In this document: in pieces, positions 37,845-47,974 of the stretch
How positions within the stretch are numbered: the first letter of the stretch is position 1
How the letters are laid out: the number at the start of each line of letters is the position of its first letter
Assembly: GCF_009755815.1 (NCBI RefSeq)
Contig: NZ_WRPK01000003.1
Coordinates: 186,001-250,000, forward strand
Source of the DNA: Flavisphingomonas formosensis
GTDB taxonomy: Bacteria > Pseudomonadota > Alphaproteobacteria > Sphingomonadales > Sphingomonadaceae
DNA length: 64,000 nucleotides
Reading direction: 5' to 3'
The notes under the pieces: generated by a model
The model's database searches: none
Told to the model about the DNA's origin: nothing
Seen by the model: the letters and a program-made list of their open reading frames with translations, nothing else
Translations under genes and position numbers: made by a program

Positions 37845-39698
37845 TCAATATGCTGCGCCATCCTGGGGTTGCGCCAGTGCCGCCAGTGACCGATCCGCCT
37901 CTTCCCGCGCCGCTCTCAGCCGCCGCTGCTCGGCGAAGCCCGCTTCGTCGGGGGCCTCCATCAGCCTCGCAGTTGCGGCCGCGAGCGCAGCGTCGAGTTC
38001 CGGCCTCGCCGCCAGCGTTTCGATCGCCACTCCCAGATCGCGCGCAGCACGATCCGAATCGGCATTGCTTCGCAGAAACGAAAAGGCAAGCCCGTTCGTC
38101 CCGCGAAGCTCGTCTGCCAAGCCTTTCAACCCGGTTGACGCCAATATGGTTTCAAGCTGTTGTTCTTCAAGCACAGAGGCTCCAAAGGCCGCATCCAGCA
38201 GCACCGATCGTAACCTATCGAGCGGCGGATCGGTGAGCGGCAGTGCGGCAATAGCCTCGGAATGGGCGGCAATTTCACGCGGATGGCGCAAGAGGCCAGC
38301 CAGGATGGCCCGCGTCATCAGCCTCTCCATGCCGCTTCCGGCCAGTGATTTGGCCTGCTCCGTTGCCGGCTGGAATGCCGGCTGCCAGCGCGTCTGCCGG
38401 CCGCCGAAGCGTTGCTGCGGCGCGCGAGCGCGGGGCTTGGCCGATTCATAGAGAGCATCAAAGCGGCGACGGAATTCGGCCATATATTGGCCGCGCACAT
38501 CGCCATCACGGATCGTTTCGGCATGGTTGGCGAGGCGCCGTCGGAACCCGGCGCGGGCTTCCGGCGTGGTCAGCGGCTCGGCTGCGAGCTCATGCCGCCA
38601 CAGCCGGTCGACCAGCGGCTCGGGTTCGGCGAGCAGCGCCTCCAGCGCGGCGCGGCCTCGAGTGCGAATGAGATCGTCCGGATCCTGGCCGGCCGGCAAC
38701 GATACGAAGCGCAGTGAACGGCCTGGGCCGAGCATCGGCAGTGCCCGAACTGCGGCCCGTATTGCTGCCTTCTGTCCGGCGGCGTCGCCGTCGAAGCAGA
38801 GAATGGGCAGGTCGACGAGCCGCCACAGCCGCTCCATCTGCCCCTCGGTCAGCGCGGTACCGAGCGGTGCCACCGCCTCTCCGATTCCGGCCTGGTCGAG
38901 CGCGATGACGTCCATATACCCTTCCACCACGATCAGCCGCCCGGATTTGCGGCTTGCCGCACTGGCGCGATCGAGGTTGAAGAGGGTGCGTCCCTTGTCG
39001 AACAGCACCGTTTCGGGCGAATTGAGATATTTCGGCTCACCCTGGCCGATGATGCGGCCGCCGAAGGCGATCACCCGGCCGCGAGGATCGCGAATCGGGA
39101 TGATCAGCCGACCCCGGAACCGGTCATAGGGTTCCTTGTCCTCGGCCGCGATGAGCAGGCCGGTTTCCACCAGCTTGTCCTGGCCCAGCGATGCGAGCGC
39201 GCTCTTCAGCTTGCCTCGAGAATCGGGCGCGAAGCCGAGATTGAAATTTCTGACCGTCTCGGGCGTAACGCCGCGCCGCTCTATATAGGCACGCGCCTCG
39301 CTGCCGCCGATGCCGGCGAGCTGCTCCGCGAACCATTCCGCTGCCTTCCCCGCGACGTCATACAGGCTGCTCGCGCGCTCGGCCTTGTCGCGCGAGCGGG
39401 GATCGGCCGCAGGAACCTCCATGCCGGCGGCCTGGGCGAGCTCCTTTACCGCGTCCATGAAAGGCAGCCCGCGCTGGTCGGTCATCCAGCGGATGGCATC
39501 GCCATGCGCGCCGCAGCCGAAGCAATGGTAGAAGCCTTTCTCGTCGTTGACGTAGAAGCTCGGCGACTTCTCGTTGTGGAACGGACAGCAGGCCCGGAAT
39601 TCGCGCCCGGCCTTCTGCAGCTTGGTCGTCCGGCCGATCAGCGCGGACAGCAAGGTGCGCGTGCGCAATTCGTCTAGGAACTGGGGGGAGAGGCTCAT
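37845..39698 (-). CDS. dnaG: DNA primase
   Basis: A 617-residue primase. The N-terminal zinc-binding domain shows [14 protein letters not shown] and [10 protein letters not shown] near residues 38-66. The RNA polymerase core has the TOPRIM Glu in [15 protein letters not shown] near residue 258 and [13 protein letters not shown] near 305. A shorter C-terminal helicase-binding domain follows. Its ATG overlaps the stop of the DUF559 gene by four bases (ATGA), so upstream translation may drive it. Confidence 0.97.
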   Translation of the reverse strand: MSLSPQFLDELRTRTLLSALIGRTTKLQKAGREFRACCPFHNEKSPSFYVNDEKGFYHCFGCGAHGDAIRWMTDQRGLPFMDAVKELAQAAGMEVPAADPRSRDKAERASSLYDVAGKAAEWFAEQLAGIGGSEARAYIERRGVTPETVRNFNLGFAPDSRGKLKSALASLGQDKLVETGLLIAAEDKEPYDRFRGRLIIPIRDPRGRVIAFGGRIIGQGEPKYLNSPETVLFDKGRTLFNLDRASAASRKSGRLIVVEGYMDVIALDQAGIGEAVAPLGTALTEGQMERLWRLVDLPILCFDGDAAGQKAAIRAAVRALPMLGPGRSLRFVSLPAGQDPDDLIRTRGRAALEALLAEPEPLVDRLWRHELAAEPLTTPEARAGFRRRLANHAETIRDGDVRGQYMAEFRRRFDALYESAKPRARAPQQRFGGRQTRWQPAFQPATEQAKSLAGSGMERLMTRAILAGLLRHPREIAAHSEAIAALPLTDPPLDRLRSVLLDAAFGASVLEEQQLETILASTGLKGLADELRGTNGLAFSFLRSNADSDRAARDLGVAIETLAARPELDAALAAATARLMEAPDEAGFAEQRRLRAAREEADRSLAALAQPQDGAAY

Positions 39699-40132
39699 AT
39701 GCGCTCTCTCTTCCTGCCAAGGGAGGGGGCCGGGGGATGGGTGGCGCCGCCGCCCGAGAAGCGATGGAAGCGCCTTGCAGACTGTCCTTTCGCTGTTTCG
39801 ACGATCGCCGGCAGAACGCCTTCCAGATTTCCCATCACTTCCGCATTCGTAAACCGAACCACCCGATATCCGTTTCGCCCGAACAGATGGTCCCTGTCGG
39901 CGTCCCTTTTCCGATCATGCGTGTCGCCGTCGATCTGGACAATCGAGGCGAGGCTTCGGCAAACGAAATCGCAGATGCACCCGCTGACCATTATCTGGCG
40001 GCTGAATTTGAACCCCTCCAACCGCGGGGACCGCAGCGCCAACCAAAGGCGCTGCTCCGCAGGCGTCGTGGCGCTCCGCATGGAACGCGCAAAGGTGGCA
40101 AGCCTGGGATCAATTCTGCGCGGCAAACCCAC
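39695..40132 (-). CDS. DUF559 (Vsr-like) endonuclease-domain protein
   Basis: A 145-residue protein of the DUF559 group, related to the very-short-patch-repair fold. The family start TPAEQRLWLALRSPRLEGFKF is near residue 23, followed by CDFVCRSLASIVQIDGD (the catalytic strand, with Gln where Glu is usual but Asp kept) and GYRVVRFTNAEVMGNLEGVL. The C-terminal [13 protein letters not shown] is encoded by a repeat arm. Start GTG 40132 lies within the other arm; ATG 40081 is an alternative. It is inserted between yqeY and dnaG, its stop overlapping the dnaG ATG. Activity is unproven. Confidence 0.82.
   Translation of the reverse strand: MGLPRRIDPRLATFARSMRSATTPAEQRLWLALRSPRLEGFKFSRQIMVSGCICDFVCRSLASIVQIDGDTHDRKRDADRDHLFGRNGYRVVRFTNAEVMGNLEGVLPAIVETAKGQSARRFHRFSGGGATHPPAPSLGRKRERI
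39703..39745. repeat. Left repeat arm flanking the DUF559 gene
   Basis: This stretch contains CCTGCCAAGGGAGGGGGCC and a G-run ending ATGGGTGG. Its reverse complement matches the arm at 40124-40168 (ACCCAYCCCC...CTCCCTTGGCAGG). It encodes the last residues of the DUF559 protein. Confidence 0.7.
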
Positions 40133-40168
40133 CCCCTAACCCGCTCCCTTGGCAGGGAGAGGGAATCG
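40124..40168. repeat. Right repeat arm flanking the DUF559 gene
   Basis: CAAACCCACCCCCTAAC followed by CTCCCTTGGCAGGGAG, a short palindrome in itself. It is inverted relative to 39703-39745 and fills the gap between the yqeY stop and the DUF559 start. Confidence 0.7.
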
Positions 40169-40621
40169 CTAGGACAGCATAGCCTTCACGAGGCCGCTGG
40201 CCTTACCCATGTCCATCTTGCCGGCGAAGCGTTCCTTTACCGCCGCCATAACCTTGCCCATGTCCTTGACCGAGGCTGCGCCGAGCTCGACGATGATGGT
40301 GCCGATCGCGGCCTTGGCCTCTGCTTCGTCCATCTGCTTGGGCAGAAAAGCTTCGATCACCGCGAGTTCGGCCTTCTCGGCGGCGGCCAGTTCGATGCGG
40401 CCACCCTTTTCGAACATATCGATCGATTCGCGGCGCTGCTTCGCCATTTTCTGAAGCACTTCGCTCACCACGACATCGTCGTCCGCGGCGGCCGAAGCCG
40501 TCCTGAGTTCGATGTCGCGATTCTTGATGGCGGCCTGGATGAGGCGAATGGCGGCCGTGGTATCGGCGTCGCGCGCCTTCATCGCGGCGATCTGCGCCGC
40601 CTTGATCTCGTCTCGAATCAT
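40169..40621 (-). CDS. GatB/YqeY domain protein
   Basis: A 150-residue protein with the GatB C-terminal/YqeY domain, tRNA-binding in GatB. Visible pieces are IRDEIKAAQIAAMKARD at the N-terminus, QRRESIDMFEKGGR mid-protein, FLPKQMDEAE and the C-terminal KDMGKVMAAVKERFAGKMDMG. It commonly precedes dnaG in this position in alphaproteobacteria and gram-positives. Divergent from carA. Confidence 0.93.
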   Translation of the reverse strand: MIRDEIKAAQIAAMKARDADTTAAIRLIQAAIKNRDIELRTASAAADDDVVVSEVLQKMAKQRRESIDMFEKGGRIELAAAEKAELAVIEAFLPKQMDEAEAKAAIGTIIVELGAASVKDMGKVMAAVKERFAGKMDMGKASGLVKAMLS

Positions 40622-40685
40622 GAAGCCTCGAACAGCGGTTAAGGGGAAGCATACAGGATAACTCCGCCTGCCGATTTTTAATAGA

Positions 40686-40714
40686 TTGACCCGCAGTGCC
40701 GTGCCACCTATCGA
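40686..40714 (+). promoter_or_regulatory. Candidate carA promoter
   Basis: TTGACC (40686-40691) and TATCGA (40709-40714) are spaced by 17 bases. A transcript starting near 40721 would have a leader of about 37 bases before GTG 40758, which supports that start over the longer open frame from 40686. Confidence 0.55.
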
Positions 40715-40757
40715 CCCCGCCGTTTACCCACTTCCCGAGCACAAGGAGAGCCAGCCC

Positions 40758-41933
40758 GTGGCCGAGACTAAGCACGCGCGCCCGCAACCTGAAGGAGCGA
40801 CAGGCGTGTTGGTACTGGCTTCAGGCGAGATCATATGGGGCCGTGGTTTCGGCGCCGAGGGCCAGGCCGTCGGGGAGCTGTGCTTCAACACCGCCATGAC
40901 CGGCTATCAGGAGGTGATGACCGACCCATCCTATGCTGGCCAGATCATCACCTTCACCTTCCCGCACATCGGCAATGTCGGCGCCAATCCCGAGGATGTC
41001 GAGGCGATCAATCCGCATGCGCTCGGCTGCGTCGTGCGCGAGGACGTTACCGCGCCATCCAACTTCCGGGCGACGCAGGGTTTCGATGCCTGGCTGAAAT
41101 CGAACGGACGGATCGGCCTCGCCGGAGTGGACACGCGCGCGCTGACCCGCGCGATCCGCATCCAGGGTGCGCCCAACGCGGTGATCGCGCATGACGCCAA
41201 GGGCGTGTTCGACGTCGACGCGCTGCTCGCCGAGGCGCGCCGCTGGCCCGGCCTGGAGGGCATGGACCTCGCCAAGGAAGTTTCGTCCACGCAGAGCTAC
41301 AAATGGGACGATGGCCTTTGGACGCTGGGGGAGGGCTATGCCACGCACAGCGCCAATCCCGAGGGCCCGCATGTCGTCGCCATCGACTACGGCCTGAAGC
41401 GCAACATCCTGCGCAATCTCGTTGCAGCGGGCGCGCGTGTCACCGTGGTGCCGGCGACGGCGACTTTCGAGGAGGTGATGGCCCATCAGCCGGAAGGCGT
41501 GTTCCTCTCCAACGGCCCCGGCGATCCGGCCGCGACCGGCGAATATGCGGTGCCGGTGATCCGCAAGCTGCTGGAGGTCGGCAAGCCGCTGTTCGGCATC
41601 TGTCTCGGCCACCAGATGCTGGGCCTTGCCGTCGGCGCGAAGACGTACAAGATGCATCAGGGCCATCGCGGCGCGAACCATCCGGTGAAGCGCACCGAAG
41701 ACGGCCGCGTCGAGATCACCAGCATGAACCATGGCTTCGCGGTGGATACGGAGACGCTACCGGCCAATGCGCGCGCCACCCATGTGAGCCTGTTCGACGG
41801 TTCGCTGGCAGGTCTGGAACTGACCGACAAGCCGGCCTTCAGCGTGCAATATCATCCCGAGGCGAGTCCGGGTCCGCAGGACAGCCACTATCTCTTCGAG
41901 AAATTCGTGGGCGCTCTGAGGAAAGAGGCGTGA
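40758..41933 (+). CDS. carA: Carbamoyl-phosphate synthase small subunit
   Basis: A 391-residue glutamine amidotransferase subunit that supplies ammonia to CarB for arginine and pyrimidine synthesis. The N-terminal domain begins GVLVLASGEIIWGRGFGAEG and contains NTAMTGYQEVMTDPSYAGQI. The class I glutaminase has FGICLGHQMLG (catalytic Cys) near residue 280 and QYHPEASPGP (His/Glu). GTG 40758 follows AAGGAG. carB follows after an 88-base gap. Confidence 0.96.
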   Translation: MAETKHARPQPEGATGVLVLASGEIIWGRGFGAEGQAVGELCFNTAMTGYQEVMTDPSYAGQIITFTFPHIGNVGANPEDVEAINPHALGCVVREDVTAPSNFRATQGFDAWLKSNGRIGLAGVDTRALTRAIRIQGAPNAVIAHDAKGVFDVDALLAEARRWPGLEGMDLAKEVSSTQSYKWDDGLWTLGEGYATHSANPEGPHVVAIDYGLKRNILRNLVAAGARVTVVPATATFEEVMAHQPEGVFLSNGPGDPAATGEYAVPVIRKLLEVGKPLFGICLGHQMLGLAVGAKTYKMHQGHRGANHPVKRTEDGRVEITSMNHGFAVDTETLPANARATHVSLFDGSLAGLELTDKPAFSVQYHPEASPGPQDSHYLFEKFVGALRKEA

Positions 41934-42021
41934 CGCTTCTTCTCCACGAAGCGCTCAAACTGACATTCTGCCTCGCATATGATGGCGGGGGATGCGTCGC
42001 TCAGATCGGAACCGAACAATA

Positions 42022-45000
42022 ATGCCCAAACGCACCGATATCTCCTCCATCCTCGTCATCGGCGCCGGTCCGATCGTGATCGGTCAGGCCTGCGAGTTCG
42101 ACTATTCGGGTACCCAGGCGATCAAGGCGCTGCGCGAGGAAGGCTATCGCATCGTCCTGGTCAATTCGAACCCGGCGACGATCATGACCGATCCGGATCT
42201 GGCCGATGCGACCTATTGCGAGCCGATCACGCCCGAGATCGTGGCCAAGATCATCGCGGCCGAGCGCCCCGACGCGGTGCTGCCGACAATGGGCGGGCAG
42301 ACGGCGCTCAACACGGCACTGGCGCTGTTCCATGACGGCACGCTCGACAAATATGGCGTCAAGATGATCGGCGCCGATGCCGAGGCGATCGACAAGGCCG
42401 AGGATCGGCTGAAGTTCCGCGACGCCATGGACAAGATCGGCCTGGAGAGCGCCCGTTCGCGTATCGCCCATACGCTGGAGGAAGCGGTGGCGGCGCTCGA
42501 CCATGTCGGGCTGCCCGCGATCATCCGGCCGAGCTTCACGCTCGGCGGGACCGGCGGTGGCGTAGCCTATAACAAGGACGAGTTCGTCAAGATCGTGACC
42601 GGCGGCCTCGACGCCTCGCCGACCACCGAGGTGCTGATCGAGGAATCGCTGCTCGGCTGGAAGGAATATGAGATGGAGGTCGTGCGGGATCGCAACGACA
42701 ACGCCATCATCATCTGCTCGATCGAGAATGTGGATCCGATGGGTATCCACACCGGCGACTCCATCACCGTCGCGCCGGCGCTGACCCTGACCGACAAGGA
42801 ATATCAGATCATGCGCAACGCGAGCATCGCGGTGCTGCGTGAAATCGGCGTGGAAACAGGCGGTTCCAACGTGCAGTTCGCGGTCAATCCGAAGGATGGC
42901 CGCCTGGTCGTGATCGAGATGAACCCGCGCGTCAGCCGCTCCTCGGCGCTCGCATCCAAGGCGACGGGTTTTCCGATCGCCAAGGTCGCCGCCAAGCTCG
43001 CCGTCGGCTATACGCTCGACGAGATCATGAACGACATCACCGGCGCGACGCCGGCCTCGTTCGAGCCGACGATCGACTATGTCGTCACCAAGATCCCGCG
43101 CTTCGCATTCGAGAAGTTCAAGGGGGCGGAGCCGCTGCTTTCGACCGCGATGAAGTCGGTCGGGGAGGTGATGGCGATCGGCCGCAATATCCACGAAAGC
43201 ATGCAGAAGGCGCTGCGCGGGCTGGAAACCGGCCTGTCGGGCTTCAACTATGTCGAGGCGCTGCAAGGTGCGTCGCAGGCCGAGATCGAGGCGGAACTCG
43301 CGCGGCCGACGCCGGACCGGTTGCTGGTGGCGGCGCAGGCGCTGCGCGAGGGCTTCACGATCGCGCAGATCAATCGCATCGCCCATTATGATCCCTGGTT
43401 TCTGGAGCGGCTGGCGGAGATCGTCGCGGCGGAGAAGGACGTCGCCGAAAATGGCCTGCCCCGCGATGCGACCGCGCTGCGTACGCTTAAGGCGATGGGC
43501 TTTTCCGACAAGCGGCTGGCTTTCCTGGCGCTCCAGTCGGCCAATGTGCCCGGTGGCATGGACCGTGCCGTCGCGCGTGGCGGCGGGCTGATCCGCGACG
43601 CGGTGAGCGCGATGACCGGCGGCGTGACCGAACAGGAGGTACGCGCGCTGCGTCATCGCCTTGGCGTGCGTCCGGTGTTCAAGCGCATCGATACCTGCGC
43701 CGCCGAGTTTGAAGCCAAGACACCCTATCTCTATTCCACATATGAGGTGCCGGCTTTCGGCGAGCCCGAATGCGAGGCCAATCCGAGCGATGCGAAGAAG
43801 ATCGTCATCCTCGGCGGAGGTCCGAACCGGATCGGGCAGGGGATCGAGTTCGACTATTGCTGCTGCCACGCCTGCTTCGCGCTGGCGGAAGCGGGCTATG
43901 AGACGATCATGGTCAACTGCAACCCGGAGACGGTGTCGACCGACTACGACACCTCGGACCGCCTCTATTTCGAGCCGCTGACCGCGGAGGACGTGCTGGA
44001 GATACTGCATGTCGAGAAATCGAAGGGAACGCTCGTCGGCGTGATCGTGCAGTTCGGCGGGCAGACGCCGCTGAAGCTGGCGCAGGAGCTGGAAAATGCC
44101 GGCATTCCGATCCTGGGCACGTCTCCGGATGCGATCGACCTCGCGGAAGACCGCGAGCGTTTTGCCGACCTGATCGGCAAGCTCGGCCTGCTGCAGCCTG
44201 CGAACGGCATCGCCCGCAGCCGCGACGAGGCGATCGCGGTCGCCGAACGGATCGGTTATCCGGTGCTCATCCGTCCGTCCTACGTGCTCGGCGGCCGAGC
44301 GATGGAGATCGTCGACGGACCTGCACAGCTGGATGCCTATATCGCGACGGCAGTGCAGGTTTCCGGCGATTCGCCGGTGCTGATCGACCAGTATCTGCGC
44401 GATGCGGTGGAAGTGGACGTCGATGCGATCGCGGACGGCACGGACGTCACCGTCGCGGGCGTGCTGGAACATATCGAGGAAGCGGGAGTCCATTCGGGCG
44501 ACAGCGCCTGCTCGCTGCCGCCCTACAGCCTGCCGGCGGAAATCGTCGCGGAGATCGAGCGCCAGGCCGACGCGCTGGCGCGGGCGCTGAGCGTCAAGGG
44601 ACTGATGAACATTCAGTTCGCGGTCAAGGACGGCCAAGTCTATCTGATCGAGGTCAATCCGCGCGCCAGTCGGACGGTGCCGTTCGTGGCCAAGGCGATC
44701 GGCCAGCCCATCGCAAAGATCGCGTCCCGGGTGATGGCGGGCGAGAAGCTCGCCAGTTTCCCCAAGATCGACCGCAACGTCGATCATATCGCTGTGAAGG
44801 AAGCGGTATTTCCCTTCGCGCGCTTCCCCGGCGTCGATCCGGTGCTCTCGCCGGAGATGAAGTCGACCGGCGAGGTGATGGGCATAGACAGCGATTTCGC
44901 AACGGCCTTCGCCAAGTCCCAGCTCGGCGGAGGCGTCGTTCTTCCGCGCAGCGGCACCGCTTTCGTCTCCGTCAAGGCGACCGACAAGCCGCACATTCTG

Positions 45001-45357
45001 CCGGCGGTACGGCAACTGATCGACCTCGGCTTCCGTATCATCGCGACCAGCGGCACGGCGGACTATCTCCGCGAGAACGGGCTAACCGTCGAAACGGTGA
45101 ACAAGGTGGCCCAGGGCCGGCCGCACATCGTCGACCGGATCAAGGACGGTGAGGTCGATCTGGTGTTCAACACCACGGAGGGTTGGCAGTCGTTGAAGGA
45201 CTCCTCGCTGATCCGTGCTTCGGCCCTGCACGCCAAGGTGCCGTGCTACACCACCGCGGCGGCAAGTGTCGCTACTGCACGCGCAATTGCCGCATTGCGG
45301 GAGAGAAGCCTTGAAGTGCGCCCTCTCCAATCATATTATTCGACTTCGCACGCTTGA
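42022..45357 (+). CDS. carB: Carbamoyl-phosphate synthase large subunit
   Basis: An 1111-residue enzyme with two homologous ATP-grasp halves. The first makes carboxyphosphate and carbamate; the second phosphorylates carbamate. N-terminal [21 protein letters not shown] and the second-half counterpart [20 protein letters not shown] near residue 595 mark the duplication. A C-terminal MGS-like allosteric domain ends the protein. ATG 42022 is preferred over the open frame to 41992. Fixed partner of carA. Confidence 0.98.
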   Translation: MPKRTDISSILVIGAGPIVIGQACEFDYSGTQAIKALREEGYRIVLVNSNPATIMTDPDLADATYCEPITPEIVAKIIAAERPDAVLPTMGGQTALNTALALFHDGTLDKYGVKMIGADAEAIDKAEDRLKFRDAMDKIGLESARSRIAHTLEEAVAALDHVGLPAIIRPSFTLGGTGGGVAYNKDEFVKIVTGGLDASPTTEVLIEESLLGWKEYEMEVVRDRNDNAIIICSIENVDPMGIHTGDSITVAPALTLTDKEYQIMRNASIAVLREIGVETGGSNVQFAVNPKDGRLVVIEMNPRVSRSSALASKATGFPIAKVAAKLAVGYTLDEIMNDITGATPASFEPTIDYVVTKIPRFAFEKFKGAEPLLSTAMKSVGEVMAIGRNIHESMQKALRGLETGLSGFNYVEALQGASQAEIEAELARPTPDRLLVAAQALREGFTIAQINRIAHYDPWFLERLAEIVAAEKDVAENGLPRDATALRTLKAMGFSDKRLAFLALQSANVPGGMDRAVARGGGLIRDAVSAMTGGVTEQEVRALRHRLGVRPVFKRIDTCAAEFEAKTPYLYSTYEVPAFGEPECEANPSDAKKIVILGGGPNRIGQGIEFDYCCCHACFALAEAGYETIMVNCNPETVSTDYDTSDRLYFEPLTAEDVLEILHVEKSKGTLVGVIVQFGGQTPLKLAQELENAGIPILGTSPDAIDLAEDRERFADLIGKLGLLQPANGIARSRDEAIAVAERIGYPVLIRPSYVLGGRAMEIVDGPAQLDAYIATAVQVSGDSPVLIDQYLRDAVEVDVDAIADGTDVTVAGVLEHIEEAGVHSGDSACSLPPYSLPAEIVAEIERQADALARALSVKGLMNIQFAVKDGQVYLIEVNPRASRTVPFVAKAIGQPIAKIASRVMAGEKLASFPKIDRNVDHIAVKEAVFPFARFPGVDPVLSPEMKSTGEVMGIDSDFATAFAKSQLGGGVVLPRSGTAFVSVKATDKPHILPAVRQLIDLGFRIIATSGTADYLRENGLTVETVNKVAQGRPHIVDRIKDGEVDLVFNTTEGWQSLKDSSLIRASALHAKVPCYTTAAASVATARAIAALRERSLEVRPLQSYYSTSHA

Positions 45358-45435
45358 TCCCGACATTTTTGGATGGTGCGGCCGGTCTTCGAGGCGAAGG
45401 CCGTCTGGAAGCGAGTTTTTGACGAAGGAAACGCC

Positions 45436-45912
45436 ATGGCGACGGTGGAAAAGCTCCCGATGCTGGCTGAAGGGCAGAAGATGCTGCTCGACGAAGCCGC
45501 GCGTCTCAAGGCGGAACGTCCGCTTGTGATCGACGCGATCGAGGAGGCGCGGGCGCACGGAGATCTCTCCGAAAACGCTGAATATCATGCCGCTAAGGAG
45601 CGCCAGGGCCAGATTGAGGCGATGATCGCCGATATCGAGGACAAGCTCAGCCGTGCGGTGATCATCGATCCCAAGACGCTGTCGGGCGACAAGGTGATCT
45701 TCGGCGCGACGGTGACCCTGCTCGACGAGGACGACAAGCCGATCAAATACCAGATCGTCGGTCAGACCGAGGCGGATGCGAAGTCAGGAAAGATTTCTTA
45801 CAATTCGCCGCTCGGCCGCGCCTTGATCGGTCGCAAGGTGGATGACGAGGTCGAGGTCACCGTCCCGTCGGGTGACCGCTATTATCTGGTCTCGAAAATC
45901 GAATTTATCTGA
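45436..45912 (+). CDS. greA: Transcription elongation factor GreA
   Basis: A 158-residue factor that stimulates transcript cleavage in backtracked RNA polymerase. The N-terminal coiled coil contains [20 protein letters not shown] with the acidic tip, and the C-terminal FKBP-like domain contains [21 protein letters not shown] 45436 has GAAGGAAA upstream. Follows carB by 78 bases. Confidence 0.97.
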   Translation: MATVEKLPMLAEGQKMLLDEAARLKAERPLVIDAIEEARAHGDLSENAEYHAAKERQGQIEAMIADIEDKLSRAVIIDPKTLSGDKVIFGATVTLLDEDDKPIKYQIVGQTEADAKSGKISYNSPLGRALIGRKVDDEVEVTVPSGDRYYLVSKIEFI

Positions 45913-45924
45913 GGAAGGTGGCCC

Positions 45925-46551
45925 ATGCAGGGCCCGCGCGTTCGCGCAACCAATGCCATTGCCGGCGTTACCGTCCTTGCCTGGGCGGCGGTGGCCATGC
46001 TTGGCCTTCAACAGCAGGCATGGACCATGGGCGCATTCGTGCCGGCGCGGGTCGGTGAGCCCCTCGGTGCGGCGGCAATTCCCTTCTGGCTGACGCCGTT
46101 GACTGCGACGCTGCTGCATGGCGGCCTGCTGCATCTCACGCTCAACCTGGTCATGTTCTTCTATTGTGGGAGACAGGTCGAACTCGCGCTGGGATCGGCC
46201 GGACTGGTGCTGCTCTATCTGATCGGCGCTTATGCTGCGGCGCTGGGCCAATATCTGCATGATCCCGCCAGCCAGGTTGCGATGATCGGCGCAAGCGGTG
46301 CGATTTCCGCGGTCTTCGGGGCCTATGCGCTGCTCTACGGGCGCCGGCGGCTGATCGGCGGCAATGCCAGGGTCTCGGGCGTGCTCAATCTTTTATGGCT
46401 GCTCGCCGCCTGGGTCGGGCTCCAACTGCTCATTGGCATCGCGACCTCCGGTGGCGGAATGCTCGTGGCGATCTGGGCGCATATCGGCGGCTTCATGGCG
46501 GGACTGATCTTCACCCGGCCACTTCTGATGTGGCGATACAGGCACGCCTGA
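45925..46551 (+). CDS. Rhomboid family intramembrane protease
   Basis: A 208-residue membrane protein with six predicted segments. The catalytic Ser motif is GASGAISAVFGAY near residue 120, and the catalytic His is in WAHIGGFMAGL near residue 186. The early HGGLLHLTLNLVMFF segment is also typical. It cuts membrane proteins within the bilayer; its target is unknown. It follows greA by 12 bases and may be co-transcribed. Confidence 0.92.
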   Translation: MQGPRVRATNAIAGVTVLAWAAVAMLGLQQQAWTMGAFVPARVGEPLGAAAIPFWLTPLTATLLHGGLLHLTLNLVMFFYCGRQVELALGSAGLVLLYLIGAYAAALGQYLHDPASQVAMIGASGAISAVFGAYALLYGRRRLIGGNARVSGVLNLLWLLAAWVGLQLLIGIATSGGGMLVAIWAHIGGFMAGLIFTRPLLMWRYRHA

Positions 46552-46617
46552 GGCGTTGCTTCCGCAAAAGCGACCGGCCCCGATCGATTTCGCGGCCAAT
46601 GCTGCAAATCGCGGCGT

Positions 46618-46845
46618 TTATTTCTGCGTGAGATCCAGCTCGGGCTCGAGCAGGCGGTGGAGATGCACCACCACATAGCGCATCTCGGCATCATCGACGC
46701 TGCGCTGTGCGCGGTCCCGCCAAGCATTTTCCGCTGATTTATAATCGGCGAAGATGCCGACGATATCCAGCTTGGAAGGATCCTCGAAATCCAAGCCCTG
46801 CGGATCGCGGACCCTGCCCCCGAAAACGAGATGAAGTTTGCTCAT
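46618..46845 (-). CDS. DUF4170 family small protein
   Basis: A 75-residue acidic protein with LVFGGRVRDPQG, FADYKSAENAWRDRAQRSVDDA and RYVVVHLHRLLEPE. This matches the alphaproteobacterial DUF4170 group of unknown function. ATG 46845 is the natural start; the upstream frame to 46938 has no homology. Converges with the rhomboid gene. Confidence 0.85.
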   Translation of the reverse strand: MSKLHLVFGGRVRDPQGLDFEDPSKLDIVGIFADYKSAENAWRDRAQRSVDDAEMRYVVVHLHRLLEPELDLTQK

Positions 46846-47032
46846 GCGGTGCGATATAGCAATGCGGCCACCTTTTGGCCACAGGACGTAACAACGATCG
46901 TCTCGCTTTTCGCACTGTCGCGATTGCATGGTTTGCAACCATCGCCGCGCCGTCCTCCTGCAGAAGCCAGCATGACGCTTGAGACCGAGAAGGCGTAGCG
47001 GAGACCCGGTTAGGAGCTTCCGCTGCAGGGTT

Positions 47033-47974
47033 TCAAAGTTGCAGACCGGTGGTTTCGCCGAGGCCGGCCATCAGGTTCAGATTCTGGACGGCGGCGCCCG
47101 ATGCGCCCTTGCCGAGATTGTCGAGCAAGGCGACGAGCCGGCCCTGACCGGTCTTCTCGTTACCGAACACGTAAAGCCTCAGAAGATCCGTGCCGGCGAC
47201 ATCCTCGATCCGGAGTATCGCATGCTCGTCCTGATCGACCTGGACGAGGGTGCTGCCCTGATAGGTTTCGGCAAGCAAAGCGCGGATCGCCGCGATGTCC
47301 GGCCGGGTGGGCAGTGCGTGGAGATGAAGCGGCACTTCGACGATCATACCGCGCAGCGTATGGGCGACCGCAGGAAGGAAGATCGGCGCGACCGAGAGGC
47401 CGGCATGGGTGGTCATCTCGGGCACATGCTTGTGGGCGAGGTTCAGGCCATAGATCCGGAACGCGGTATCGGTGGCGTCGGGCGCATTGGGATCCTCGAA
47501 CGCCGCGATCAGAGCCTTGCCGCCGCCGGAATAGCCGGAGGTGGCGTTCACGCTGAGCGGCCAGTCGGCCGGCAGCAGGCCCGCGCGCACCAGTGGCCGG
47601 ACGAGCGCAAGGAAACCAGTCGGATAGCAGCCAGGATTGGACACCCGCATGGCTTCGGTGAGCTTCTCCCTGCTGTCGGGCTCGAGCTCAGCAAAGCCGT
47701 AGGCCCAGGTCGGATCGACGCGATGGGCGGTCGAGGCATCGATCACCTTGGTACGATCGTTGCGGATCAGCGAGACCGCCTCACGCGCCGCATCGTCCGG
47801 CAGGCAGAGGATGACGACATCCGCATCGTTCAACGCCTCGGCACGGGCGGCGGGATCCTTGCGACGAGCCTCGTCGAGCACGATGACGGCAACGTCCGTA
47901 TGGCCGGCCAGTCGATCGCGGATCTCGATCCCCGTCGTACCGGCACCACCATCGATGAAGACATTGACGCTCAC
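47033..47974 (-). CDS. argC: N-acetyl-gamma-glutamyl-phosphate reductase
   Basis: A 313-residue NADPH-dependent reductase of arginine synthesis (type 2 form). The N-terminal Rossmann segment reads VFIDGGAGTTGIEI, the catalytic Cys is in SNPGCYPTGFLALVRPL near residue 117, and the later AHKHVPEM contains a conserved His. Start is GTG 47974, which overlaps the stop of the upstream NlpC/P60 gene (GTGA), so expression is coupled. Not linked here to other arg genes except carAB. Confidence 0.94.
   Translation of the reverse strand: MSVNVFIDGGAGTTGIEIRDRLAGHTDVAVIVLDEARRKDPAARAEALNDADVVILCLPDDAAREAVSLIRNDRTKVIDASTAHRVDPTWAYGFAELEPDSREKLTEAMRVSNPGCYPTGFLALVRPLVRAGLLPADWPLSVNATSGYSGGGKALIAAFEDPNAPDATDTAFRIYGLNLAHKHVPEMTTHAGLSVAPIFLPAVAHTLRGMIVEVPLHLHALPTRPDIAAIRALLAETYQGSTLVQVDQDEHAILRIEDVAGTDLLRLYVFGNEKTGQGRLVALLDNLGKGASGAAVQNLNLMAGLGETTGLQL

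Noticed and set aside
42001-45015. A 1004-codon minus-strand open frame across carB
   Set aside because: It is a shadow of high-GC codon use. The plus-strand frame encodes an unmistakable CarB with both ATP-grasp halves.
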